From Salegentibacter lacus (GTDB lineage: Bacteria; Bacteroidota; Bacteroidia; Flavobacteriales; Flavobacteriaceae), in NCBI RefSeq assembly GCF_020164555.1, contig NZ_JAIQZB010000013.1, positions 62,001 through 126,000 of the forward strand: DNA of 64,000 nt. Direction: 5' to 3'. The translations under genes were made by a program, and so were the position numbers. Positions 51,833-60,465 of the stretch are shown here, one piece after another (position 1 is the stretch's first letter; the number at the start of each line of letters is the position of its first letter). Under the pieces are notes generated by a model. It had not been told where the DNA came from. It did no database searches and saw only the letters and a program-made list of their open reading frames with translations.

Positions 51833-53506
51833 TTAGTTTGAAGGATTGATATTTGCAGGATTAACTCCATTCAATATTGTTGGATCGTTAGATAAAACTA
51901 TGTCATCCATAGCAAAATCGTTTCCTGTATTATCTTCTTCACGATCTCTAATTCTAATAATCATCGAACCATCTTCAGTAGCTGTCATTGTAAATCCTAC
52001 TGTTTTCCAAACAGAACTAGCATCGGTAACTAACGGATCAATTAAGAAGTTCCCAGCTGTAACTCCAGATTCTGGATTGCCGGTACGATATCTAACCCTT
52101 AGTCTAGCATTATTTTGATCTGGTGAACTAATATCTTTAACTCTCATTTTTAAGAAATAAGTATCACCTGCACATAATTCCGGAGTTTCCATTGTATAGA
52201 TAACTCTATCTGATTTATCAGGAGAACCATCAAATACGATCATATTTCCATCATCACCAGGTTGATTAGGACCTACAAAACCAGACCAGTATTTAGATGG
52301 ATCATTGGTAATAAGATACCCCCCAAATGGAGCAGTAGCCGCTGGATTATCGGCATTAGTATAATCACCATCGTTATTAGTATCTACATCAATATAATCG
52401 GTTTGTAAGTTGGTTAAAGAAACTACACCTGTCCCAAAGTCCTGTACCCAGTCTTCAACCACACTACTTAATAAACAAGGATCTGAATCTTCTCCACAAT
52501 AAGGACCTTCTCTAAAATGCCAGTACTTTTGTTTACCATTAATTTCGAAGTTAGGATCTTTAGTATCTTCATCAGTAAAGTCACCTCTTCTAATTAAGGT
52601 TTCATTTCCTTGAGCATCGATAGTCCAAATCTCACCATAGAACCAGGTTTCACCCTCACCATTACGATCTGGTAATGGAATACATAATGGATCTGCTTGA
52701 GTAATTTCCTCACCAGAATTTTCTCCGTTGTTATAATCATTAGTATCATCTACCAAAATATTATCGTCGGTAAAAGCTACAGGCAAATCAGAAGGTATAG
52801 ATGGATACTCCCAAACTTTTACTCTAAAATGAGAAGGTCTGTGTCTTCCATCATCGTCACATTCATTCCCGAAAAAACAGATGTAAGTAAGAGGTAATTC
52901 TTCAAAGTCGAAGAATAAGTAACCATATTCCTGAACATCTTGTTCATCATAACATAATACTTCAACTTCTTGATAATGTTTTGTACCTGCTCTTAAATCG
53001 ATTTCTTGAGGCAATGGGAAATCTACAAAATTGTGAAAACTATAAGGACCATAATTATTATCACTCCTTGGTGCCATTAAAATTAGATCATCATTACTAT
53101 TATATACTGCAAAATATTCTAATGAATAAATACCTTGCTCTAGTTCTAGTTCTTCGGCTTCAAAAGTCAAATAATTAGTGTTCCCATCAGAATCACTATC
53201 TACTGTAATTGGAATTACGTCTACTTTTATGTAGCCTCCACTAACCCAGTTTCCACCGCCATCCTTAACACCGGCCATAACATATGCAGGATCTGCATCT
53301 TCAAAGCACCCTCCAATCGGAGCATCTACAGCCTGCTTAGTTTCTACTTTTCTGTTAAAATCACTAAGAGCACCTTTAAAAGAGAGCGTTACCATCTCTT
53401 CTCCAGCCGGTCCATCGGGACTGTCTGGGTTGTCTTCCTTACTACAGGAAGTCATTACCATCGCTAATAGAGCGACATAAGCCAAATAAATTTTAAAGTT
53501 TTTCAT
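51833..53506 (-). CDS. Array lipoprotein E: conserved N-module plus jelly-roll-like C-module
   Basis: The 557-residue product has a lipoprotein signal with TSCSKEDN; Cys followed by S-K-E-D fits the Bacteroidota surface-export signal. The shared N-module spans about residues 35-330, with the family core RAGTKHYQEVEVLCYDEQ, YGYLFFDF, and C-x-F-x-N-x-C followed by DGRH. The C-module (about 350-557) holds NNDGDYTNADNP, GGYLITNDPSKYWSGF and MDDIVLSND, resembling a carbohydrate- or cell-surface-binding jelly roll with an Asp-rich Ca site. I do not recognise the N-module as a named family. No catalytic motif is seen. Confidence 0.7.
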   Translation of the reverse strand: MKNFKIYLAYVALLAMVMTSCSKEDNPDSPDGPAGEEMVTLSFKGALSDFNRKVETKQAVDAPIGGCFEDADPAYVMAGVKDGGGNWVSGGYIKVDVIPITVDSDSDGNTNYLTFEAEELELEQGIYSLEYFAVYNSNDDLILMAPRSDNNYGPYSFHNFVDFPLPQEIDLRAGTKHYQEVEVLCYDEQDVQEYGYLFFDFEELPLTYICFFGNECDDDGRHRPSHFRVKVWEYPSIPSDLPVAFTDDNILVDDTNDYNNGENSGEEITQADPLCIPLPDRNGEGETWFYGEIWTIDAQGNETLIRRGDFTDEDTKDPNFEINGKQKYWHFREGPYCGEDSDPCLLSSVVEDWVQDFGTGVVSLTNLQTDYIDVDTNNDGDYTNADNPAATAPFGGYLITNDPSKYWSGFVGPNQPGDDGNMIVFDGSPDKSDRVIYTMETPELCAGDTYFLKMRVKDISSPDQNNARLRVRYRTGNPESGVTAGNFLIDPLVTDASSVWKTVGFTMTATEDGSMIIRIRDREEDNTGNDFAMDDIVLSNDPTILNGVNPANINPSN

Positions 53507-53597
53507 AATAAAAAATTTAGATTAATTAATAAAAGGTTTGATTAATAAGCCTGTAAAAGAACCACCCAATGACAGGCCTATGGGTTTATATTTTAGT

Positions 53598-55052
53598 TTA
53601 TTCTAATGCACATATTGATTGATTATCTACGTTTGTTGCTGAAATCACCTCAAAAAGATCGTTCCCGAAAATTTGTCCCGGATAAAATGGCTCTGAGCAA
53701 CTTGTATGTAGATTATATGATGTATCTGAAATTGTAAATTCCAATTCTGTCCATACTGAAGGAATAGGATGTCCTCCATTTGTTGCCTCCCCTGGCAGTA
53801 GTATTTCTTCATTTGTATTTACATCTCCATTAAATATTTCGTAAGGAGAGCCTGGCCCGTTATGAGTTACCACCAAATTAATTGAATCGTCACCTAAATA
53901 TTTAACCGTAAGCTGCTTTATTTTCCCGCCCTCATCATTATCACAAGGCACACAGTCTTCCGGCTCCTCCGGATCCTGGGGTTCTTCTTCACATTCTCCT
54001 TCATTGTCGGTTAAATCATATAATAAATCGAAATTATCTGCTTCACCGCAACAAGCTTCTCTAAAGTGGTAGTAATAATGTTCCTGAGCTTCCTGATATA
54101 TGTTACCAAGATTTTCAGCATTAAAACTTCCTTCTCTTATTAAAGTTTCAGTTTCGCCCTCTACAAGCCATATTTTTGCATAATAATTATCGATCTCGGG
54201 AAGTGGGAAACAGAGTGCATCTGCATAATAATGAGTACCAATATCATCATTAAAAGTCTTTCTTTCATTTTGGGCAACTACTAAAAGATCACCTTCACTT
54301 GAACCTTCCCATACTTTCATTTTGAATTGGGCGGGCATATGTCTTTGGTCTTCTTCACACACATTACCGTAAGTGCATAGGTAAACTAAATTGGTTGTAT
54401 TAAAATCAAAGAATAAATAACCAAAAGCGAAAGCATAATGCTCTTCATAACATAAGACTTGAACCGGTTGGTAATATTTTACCCCGGGACGTATCTTAAC
54501 TTCTATTGGTAATGGTTTATCAACGAAATTGTGATATTGAATACTCTGGCTATAATCTAAATCTCCATCAGGAATCCTGGGAGCCATATAAATTATGTCG
54601 TCTTGATCGTTTCCGGCAGCAGTTGCTACCGCAAAATATTCTATTCTATATTCACCTTCTTCAAGCTCCAGATCTGCAGATTCCTGGGTAAACCAGGCGT
54701 CTAAATTACCATCGTTATCCAAATCGGTTCCATTGGGATTTACTTCAATTTCTATCTTCTCCTGGTGAGAATTTTTATACCAAATCCAATCGCCATTTTC
54801 GTTTTTTACCTTAATAGCAACTCTAACAAACAGTGGGTTTTCATCTGAACATTGTGGAATATCATAAGCATCAGAGTTAGCTTGTTTAACTAGTTGGTTT
54901 CGATTAGCCAGGTCGCTTAGTACACTTCCAAAAGAAAGTTTCCCAACAGCATGGGCTTCCTCTAATTCCTTACCTACTTCTTCCTTGGTACAGGAAACAA
55001 CACAAAATAACATTAGAATTATTCCCAGGCTAAAACGTATAATTTTTTTCAT
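53598..55052 (-). CDS. Array lipoprotein D: conserved N-module plus small beta C-module
   Basis: The 484-residue product has a lipoprotein signal with VVSCTKEEV. The shared N-module covers about 35-340 (LSFGSVLSDLANR, RPGVKYYQPVQVLCYEE, FGYLFFDFN, C-x-Y-x-N-x-C then QRHMPAQF, and PLPEIDNYYAKIWLVEG). After a Cys/Glu/Pro-rich linker (CEEEPQDPEEPEDCVPC) comes a beta-rich C-module (GKIKQLTVKYLGDDSINLVV and FISDT-like strands). Within the array it is closest to lipoprotein E. Function unknown; predicted surface-exposed. Confidence 0.7.
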   Translation of the reverse strand: MKKIIRFSLGIILMLFCVVSCTKEEVGKELEEAHAVGKLSFGSVLSDLANRNQLVKQANSDAYDIPQCSDENPLFVRVAIKVKNENGDWIWYKNSHQEKIEIEVNPNGTDLDNDGNLDAWFTQESADLELEEGEYRIEYFAVATAAGNDQDDIIYMAPRIPDGDLDYSQSIQYHNFVDKPLPIEVKIRPGVKYYQPVQVLCYEEHYAFAFGYLFFDFNTTNLVYLCTYGNVCEEDQRHMPAQFKMKVWEGSSEGDLLVVAQNERKTFNDDIGTHYYADALCFPLPEIDNYYAKIWLVEGETETLIREGSFNAENLGNIYQEAQEHYYYHFREACCGEADNFDLLYDLTDNEGECEEEPQDPEEPEDCVPCDNDEGGKIKQLTVKYLGDDSINLVVTHNGPGSPYEIFNGDVNTNEEILLPGEATNGGHPIPSVWTELEFTISDTSYNLHTSCSEPFYPGQIFGNDLFEVISATNVDNQSICALE

Positions 55053-55573
55053 GACCTAAATAGTTTAGTTATCTAACCTGAAATAAATCAGGTGCATTAT
55101 AGTATAAAGTTTAGGGGTAAAATGATTGGGGGCGAAGATTTCTGGCTGGTAGGAAATGCCTTAAAATCTTAACACTAATTTATGAGGAGGAGTAGCACTA
55201 GTGTATGGGGAAAATCCTGTAAGATTAACCAAAATGAGTTTAATTAATTAATAGTCCTATTCTTACAGAAGTGTGAAAAAATTAATTTCTGAGTAAGTTT
55301 CTATATAAATCTTATTATAATAAAGGATGAAAGACCATTAAATTCGATAAACTCTAATTAATAGTATTTTGAGAAAACGTAGAAACTATAATAATAAGCA
55401 AACTACAGAGTTCCGAAAGAAGAAATTAAAGGTGATAGAATTAGAAAAATAATTTTTTTAGAAATTGCGAGGCTTGGAATATGTATTGTTTTTATAGTAA
55501 TAATTGTGGAAAATAACCTCAGCTGTTGTGGAAAATAAATCTACACTTATGTAGCCTATAAATTTTAAAATAC
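55053..55573. other. Non-coding interval within lipoprotein array
   Basis: No gene is visible between lipoprotein D and the astacin terminator. It holds a short inverted repeat CCTGA/TCAGG at 55077-55092, similar to the TCCTGAA/TTCAGGA repeat at 25.07 kb, and otherwise AT-rich sequence that probably contains the promoter of lipoprotein D. Confidence 0.55.
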
Positions 55574-55601
55574 AAAACCCGGAGGAAATCCCCCGGGTTT
55601 T
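55574..55601 (-). terminator. Terminator after astacin gene
   Basis: AAAACCCGG / CCGGGTTTT hairpin 26 bp beyond the stop of the astacin gene, with T/A runs continuing on both sides. Confidence 0.75.
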
Positions 55602-55626
55602 GATAATTTTATAATAAAATATGGAA

Positions 55627-56649
55627 TTAAACCCAATACCAACGGTTGTTCTTTAATTCAACTCTTTTGAATCCGTATTTAGTCCAATAATACCAAAGAT
55701 CATTAGCTCTAAGAACCGTAACACCACTAATTGTATAATATTCACCATTAGTATACCTTGGTGTACCACCGCCGGTGGGGTACATACTCTCAATACCCTG
55801 GATGTCTCCGGAAGATAATTCATATCTTTGAACTTGGTAAATGCTACCGTTAGTTTTAGTTATTGTAGGCTTCCCGTTATTAGAAAACGAATATGCGCCA
55901 TACATCATTATTGAGCCAAAATCCAGGCTTGTAGTATATTCATCACCGTCAAAACCACTGGCTGCATAGGTATGAAAATTATGCTCAGCACCGCTTCTAA
56001 CATTATTTAAGTGTACTTGAATGTAATTACTTCTATCTGCACGGCTTTGTTCGTGCCATAGTCCTACGGCATGACCAATTTCGTGAATGGTATTCCCGGT
56101 GCTGCAATAATCAGATAGCGTTATATTCTGTCTACCGCCAATCATACCAACATAAGAGGAACAGCCTGACCCGGTAGTAAAATATATGTAATTTGATTGT
56201 CCTGATCTCTCTACAAACTTTAAAGGGGTATTATTCTCCCAGTGACGTATGGCATCGTGAACCCTGTTTTTATCAGGTAGACTGTTGTTTATAGAGTAAT
56301 ACACAGTATTTTCGGGCCACATACCTCTGGTTCTACCAGTACTCTTTTGGGGAGTCTCGTCCTTATCCAAAATTAGATTTTGTGGGGATTTACTAGTTTG
56401 ATTTGCTGGGATTAGGATATCTCCCTGATAGACATAATTACCGTCTTGTGATTCTACTGGCATCCTTTGACCACCATAATAAATCTCTGAGACGGGGCCT
56501 GTTTGGTCAGGATAAGCAACTTCAGTCTGTTGCTCAGAAATTTCCTCAGGCTTTAATTGCGTTTCTGATTCCACATTTTCGGAAATTGGATCTTTACTAC
56601 ATGCCAGAATCGCCAGAACAGGTAGTAACAAAAATTTGCTTTTTTTCAT
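55627..56649 (-). CDS. Astacin-family (M12A) metalloprotease lipoprotein
   Basis: The 340-residue protein has a lipoprotein signal (LAILACSKDP, Cys17). A propeptide-like region (about 20-108) is followed by the catalytic domain, which has the zinc motif HEIGHAVGLWHEQSR at 189-203 (HExxHxxGxxHE) and the Met-turn SIMMYGAYSF. A small aromatic C-terminal module (about 290-340; YYTISGVTVLRANDLWYYW) follows. It is a flavastacin-like secreted protease, predicted to be tethered on the cell surface. It sits inside an array of five paralogous lipoproteins, which makes them possible substrates or partners, though this is inference. Confidence 0.88.
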   Translation of the reverse strand: MKKSKFLLLPVLAILACSKDPISENVESETQLKPEEISEQQTEVAYPDQTGPVSEIYYGGQRMPVESQDGNYVYQGDILIPANQTSKSPQNLILDKDETPQKSTGRTRGMWPENTVYYSINNSLPDKNRVHDAIRHWENNTPLKFVERSGQSNYIYFTTGSGCSSYVGMIGGRQNITLSDYCSTGNTIHEIGHAVGLWHEQSRADRSNYIQVHLNNVRSGAEHNFHTYAASGFDGDEYTTSLDFGSIMMYGAYSFSNNGKPTITKTNGSIYQVQRYELSSGDIQGIESMYPTGGGTPRYTNGEYYTISGVTVLRANDLWYYWTKYGFKRVELKNNRWYWV

Positions 56650-56964
56650 AAGTAGGGTTTTACTTTTTATGATTTAATTAATAAAAATTTGATTCTGGAT
56701 TTACAAAGGTCATTCCAAAAAAAAACGCACTCAAATAGATCTAAAAAATTAATAGTCAGATTCCTACAAGGATGATTGATTTTAAGTTTTAAAACAATTT
56801 GGGAATTCTTAAAACTTAATAAGAATATTTCTTCATCTATTTCTTGATGACTGTCTTTGCTACTATTTCAATAGTTTTTAATAAAAAATGAACTGAAAAT
56901 ACCCAGAAACTTGCTGCCAACATACAGACTAATTTTTAGTTTGTTAATTTTTTTAACAAAAAAA
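56650..56964. other. Non-coding interval upstream of astacin gene
   Basis: AT-rich sequence with no credible gene on either strand. It separates the astacin gene from the terminator of array lipoprotein C. Confidence 0.5.
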
Positions 56965-56987
56965 GCTGTGCGAAAATCTCGCACAGC
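56965..56987 (-). terminator. Terminator after array lipoprotein C
   Basis: A perfect 9-bp stem GCTGTGCGA / TCGCACAGC with a T7 run on the minus strand, about 90 bp after the gene stop. Confidence 0.8.
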
Positions 56988-57075
56988 CTCTTTTATCTCA
57001 CTACCAAAAATGGAGAGAAATAAAAACTACTCAGCTTCTTAGTCACCCCCCGGTTTAAATTAGCTGAGTGTTTAT

Positions 57076-58647
57076 TTATTGTGGTTCACCAGAAACATCA
57101 CAGATATTCGCTCTAACACTGATATCTATAGGTAAATCATCTGCTGTAATCTCAGGAATGGTTATAGATCCTCCTTCATTTGGCACAGATATCTCTGTAC
57201 AGTTTGCCGTTTCAAGTACAATCACCTCTATAGCTGATATTTCATAAGGTATAATAGGGGTAATTCCAACAAACAGGCCACCTTCTACAAGTACTGCCGA
57301 CCAATCTCCATAATAAACATTGGTCACCACAGGACTAGAGATACTATTGAAATTAATATCTGTACTTTCTGTGGACACACATCCATTAGCAGCTGCTGTT
57401 AAACAAGGAACTACTGTTATACCGCAATCTGGAGAAGGATCTCTTACACAGCCGGGATTTTCATTTTCATTTAAGATATCATCCCCATCAATATCTGGAT
57501 CGCAAACGTCACCAACACCATCTTCATCTAAATCTGCCTGATCTGTATTCGCAATACCTGGACAATTATCCTGTCCATTAGGTATCGTGTCGTTATCACA
57601 ATCGGCAGCAGGATCTTCTGGGTCACATTCTTCACCATTTCCATTTCCAGGATCATCTTGATCACAGAAGAGTAAGTGGAAATAATCAATTGTACCATCT
57701 TCTTGTACACTATTCATTATATCTCCCCACGACAAATCAAGAATAATTTCTTCATCAGCTGGATCTGGATAATTCCCTGTCCAATTTGATAAGGTTGCGA
57801 TTATTCTTATATAATTTGTAGTACTGGTCTCATTGTACATAGGCGCAGGAACTGCAAAGCAAAAAGGATCAGCATAATAATCACCGGTATCCTCATCAAA
57901 TCCATAACTATCTTCTGGAAGATCCATGCTTTCATGTAAAACCATATCTTCGCTTCCACCAGTATATATTATTTCCAGGCTGTAATTAGCAGCGAAATGT
58001 CTTCCATCTTCATTGCAGTAGTTTGCAAAAATACACACTTCGTGCAGTACTTCAGGAACCAGATTAAAGAACTGATAACCATATAAATCTACATCTCGAT
58101 TATCAAAACATAAAACTTCTATATCAACATATTTTTTAGATCCTGCTCTTATCGTAAAATTGTATGGTAACCCCTGATTTACAAAAGCTCCATAATTACT
58201 AGTTGTTGCGGGAGCCGCCCAAATTACTGTAGAACCTACATCATCTGGATCTCCATCATAAACTAAAAACGTAGTAACAGATACAGTAGCTGTTTTATCA
58301 TCGGCATTTGCTACAGGAATTTTTAAATCCTCATCATAATCAGTGTAAAAGCTTCCATTTTCGCTTAAAATAGGAACGTTTACGTTAATAACACCTTCAA
58401 GGTCTGTCCCTGAATTATGTGTTAGCTCGATATGCGCATAGGCCGGAGCTTCAGAGGAACAGTCTGGAATGCTTTGTTTAACCGCTGCCCGATTTACAAA
58501 GTCATTAAGGGTTGCTCCCAGACTTAATTCAGCAAAACTCTCTGAACCTGGGTCATTATTTAAAGTTCCGTCCTCATCTTTAGTACACGAGGTAACAAAG
58601 AGGGAAAGAACGGCCACAAGGGCCAGATATTTTTTTAAAAGTTTCAT
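57076..58647 (-). CDS. Array lipoprotein C: conserved N-module, thrombospondin type 3 repeats, beta C-module
   Basis: The 523-residue product has a lipoprotein signal with TSCTKDED. The N-module (about 35-340) includes ELSLGATLNDF, FYTDYDEDLKIPV, RAGSKKYVDIEVLCFDNRDV, LYGYQFFNL and CIFANYCNEDGRHFAANY. Residues about 350-405 hold Ca-binding thrombospondin type 3 repeats (DCDNDTIPNGQDNCPG, DLDEDGVGDVCDPDIDGDD). The final about 110 residues form an unknown beta-rich module. Its 5' leader is nearly identical to that of lipoprotein A (58651-58684 versus 61821-61856). Predicted surface-exposed; function unknown. Confidence 0.72.
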   Translation of the reverse strand: MKLLKKYLALVAVLSLFVTSCTKDEDGTLNNDPGSESFAELSLGATLNDFVNRAAVKQSIPDCSSEAPAYAHIELTHNSGTDLEGVINVNVPILSENGSFYTDYDEDLKIPVANADDKTATVSVTTFLVYDGDPDDVGSTVIWAAPATTSNYGAFVNQGLPYNFTIRAGSKKYVDIEVLCFDNRDVDLYGYQFFNLVPEVLHEVCIFANYCNEDGRHFAANYSLEIIYTGGSEDMVLHESMDLPEDSYGFDEDTGDYYADPFCFAVPAPMYNETSTTNYIRIIATLSNWTGNYPDPADEEIILDLSWGDIMNSVQEDGTIDYFHLLFCDQDDPGNGNGEECDPEDPAADCDNDTIPNGQDNCPGIANTDQADLDEDGVGDVCDPDIDGDDILNENENPGCVRDPSPDCGITVVPCLTAAANGCVSTESTDINFNSISSPVVTNVYYGDWSAVLVEGGLFVGITPIIPYEISAIEVIVLETANCTEISVPNEGGSITIPEITADDLPIDISVRANICDVSGEPQ

Positions 58648-58687
58648 AATTAAAGTTTTTGGATTAAATATTTAGAATGGTTAATAA

Positions 58688-58720
58688 AAACTACCAGGAG
58701 ATTAAAGCTCCTGATAGTTT
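58688..58720 (-). terminator. Terminator after array lipoprotein B
   Basis: AAACTACCAGGAG pairs with CTCCTGATAGTTT (one mismatch/GU) around a 7-base loop; minus-strand T-rich tail follows. It also lies in the leader of lipoprotein C, so it isolates the two transcripts. Confidence 0.65.
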
Positions 58721-58730
58721 ATTTCTGATT

Positions 58731-60404
58731 TTAGTAACAAGCTACAGCGTGAACAATAATATAAAAGTCATCACTATAGTCTCTCTCCCAGGTATAAGTT
58801 AAAGTACCTGCGTTAACCTCATCATTCAGGTTATATTGACCAGGTGCAAAAACGTTATTTCCCGATGGTACCTCTTCACTTAAATTAATGTGAAGCTCAT
58901 TTAAACTTACTCCAGGTTCTAGCGTGATCTCCAATGTGATATCATCATCATCTATTGAGATTTCAGCAGTACCTACAAGTTCTCCTTTAGAGGTGTCATT
59001 TTGGCCTGCTCCTGCCCAAATACTAAATGTTTTACTATCTCCATCTTCACTGGTTTGATAGTGTTCTGCCCAGCCCCAACGATTAGCATTTGCAAGTGTA
59101 TTTAACCCTGTATCACCTTTCATATAAGCGGTTTCACAGTAATCACCTTCTTCTTCAGGACATCCGTTATTAGATTCCGGACCAGCCTGGTAGGGACACT
59201 CATCTATACAATCATTAAGTCCATCTCCGTCTGCATCGCCGGCACATTCATCAATAGGACAACCACCATCTAGAGGATCACCGAAATCTTCAGGACATGA
59301 GTCACATCCATCTGGAACGCCATCTCCATCCATGTCATCTCTATCATCATAACCAGGACATTCATCCTCATTATCAGGCACACAATCACCGTCGGTATCT
59401 TCCTCGGTTATTGGACAATCTTGTATTGGGTCATCTCCACAGTTAAAGAAAATATGCTCATAGTCTATAGTGTCATTATCACCAAAGTACGACTGAACAT
59501 CGTTCCAGCTTAAGTAAATAACCTCAGGCTCCTCAGCACCAGGGGTTCCGTAATTATCATCCCAATCAGCTAAAGTAACGGTAACTCGTAGGTAAACGTC
59601 AGTGTCTAACTCGTCATACATAGGAGCAGGGATTGCTAAACATAGTGGCTCTGCATACCAGTCACCTGAATTATCATCTTCGGTATTTCCGGTTTCAGGA
59701 GACTTATTGGTGTATAAATTAATATCCTCTTCCCCTTCTCTTATATAATCAATATCTAGATTGTAATTCGCTGTATAATGTCTACCATTATCTGTACAAT
59801 AATTAGCAAATACACAGAACTCATAAAGTTCTATAGGAATAAGATCAAAGAACTGGTAACCATAAAGGTTTACATCCCGATCATCAAAACATAAGACTTC
59901 AACATCTAAATATTTTTTAGAGCCTGCTCTTAAATCAAAATTGATAGGTAAGGCATCGTTCACGAAGTTCTTATATTCTCCTTCATCTGTTGGTGCTACC
60001 CATATAGGTGAAACACCTTCTCCTGGTTCTTCAGCGTACACCATAAATGTGGTGAGGCTTACTGCAGTTGTTGTCTCATTCGCAGGAATAGGGATCTCCA
60101 AATCATCCTCATAATCTGTGAAATAGGTCTCTCCATCAAAAAGAATAGGTACAACTACATCTTCAGTTCCCAATTCGTGGGTAAGTACAACCCAGGCATA
60201 CATTGGTGTATCATCAGAACATACCGGGATTTCATCTGAAATCGCCTGACGATTATTATCCACGAGATCATTTAGAATAGCACCTATTGAGATACTACCC
60301 ATTTCCTCATTTCCAGAGGGCTCATTAGCCTCATCTTTACTACAGGAAGAAAATAGCATCCCCGTAGCCACGAAAATGGCCAGAATTAATTTTAAATTCT
60401 TCAT
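58731..60404 (-). CDS. Array lipoprotein B: conserved N-module, thrombospondin type 3 repeats, beta C-module
   Basis: The 557-residue product has a lipoprotein signal with FSSCSKDE. The N-module (about 35-345) shows SISIGAILNDLVD, YFTDYEDDLEIPIPANETTT, RAGSKKYLDVEVLCFDDRDV, NLYGYQFFDL and CVFANYCTDNGRHYTANY. An unusually long run of Asp/Cys-rich thrombospondin type 3 repeats follows (about 350-425; DTDGDCVPDNEDECPG, DMDGDGVPDGCDSCPED, DADGDGLNDCIDECP). The last about 125 residues are a beta module (WGWAEHYQTSEDGDSKTFSI). The Ca-binding repeats probably act as a rigid stalk. Confidence 0.73.
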   Translation of the reverse strand: MKNLKLILAIFVATGMLFSSCSKDEANEPSGNEEMGSISIGAILNDLVDNNRQAISDEIPVCSDDTPMYAWVVLTHELGTEDVVVPILFDGETYFTDYEDDLEIPIPANETTTAVSLTTFMVYAEEPGEGVSPIWVAPTDEGEYKNFVNDALPINFDLRAGSKKYLDVEVLCFDDRDVNLYGYQFFDLIPIELYEFCVFANYCTDNGRHYTANYNLDIDYIREGEEDINLYTNKSPETGNTEDDNSGDWYAEPLCLAIPAPMYDELDTDVYLRVTVTLADWDDNYGTPGAEEPEVIYLSWNDVQSYFGDNDTIDYEHIFFNCGDDPIQDCPITEEDTDGDCVPDNEDECPGYDDRDDMDGDGVPDGCDSCPEDFGDPLDGGCPIDECAGDADGDGLNDCIDECPYQAGPESNNGCPEEEGDYCETAYMKGDTGLNTLANANRWGWAEHYQTSEDGDSKTFSIWAGAGQNDTSKGELVGTAEISIDDDDITLEITLEPGVSLNELHINLSEEVPSGNNVFAPGQYNLNDEVNAGTLTYTWERDYSDDFYIIVHAVACY

Positions 60405-60430
60405 TATTTCTTGGTTTTAAAATGATTAAA

Positions 60431-60457
60431 AAAGGTGTCCCAGGATGGGACACCTTT
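60431..60457 (-). terminator. Terminator after array lipoprotein A
   Basis: A perfect 12-bp stem AAAGGTGTCCCA / TGGGACACCTTT with a 3-base loop, followed by a T-run on the minus strand. The strongest hairpin in the window. Confidence 0.85.
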
Positions 60458-60465
60458 AGGGTGTT

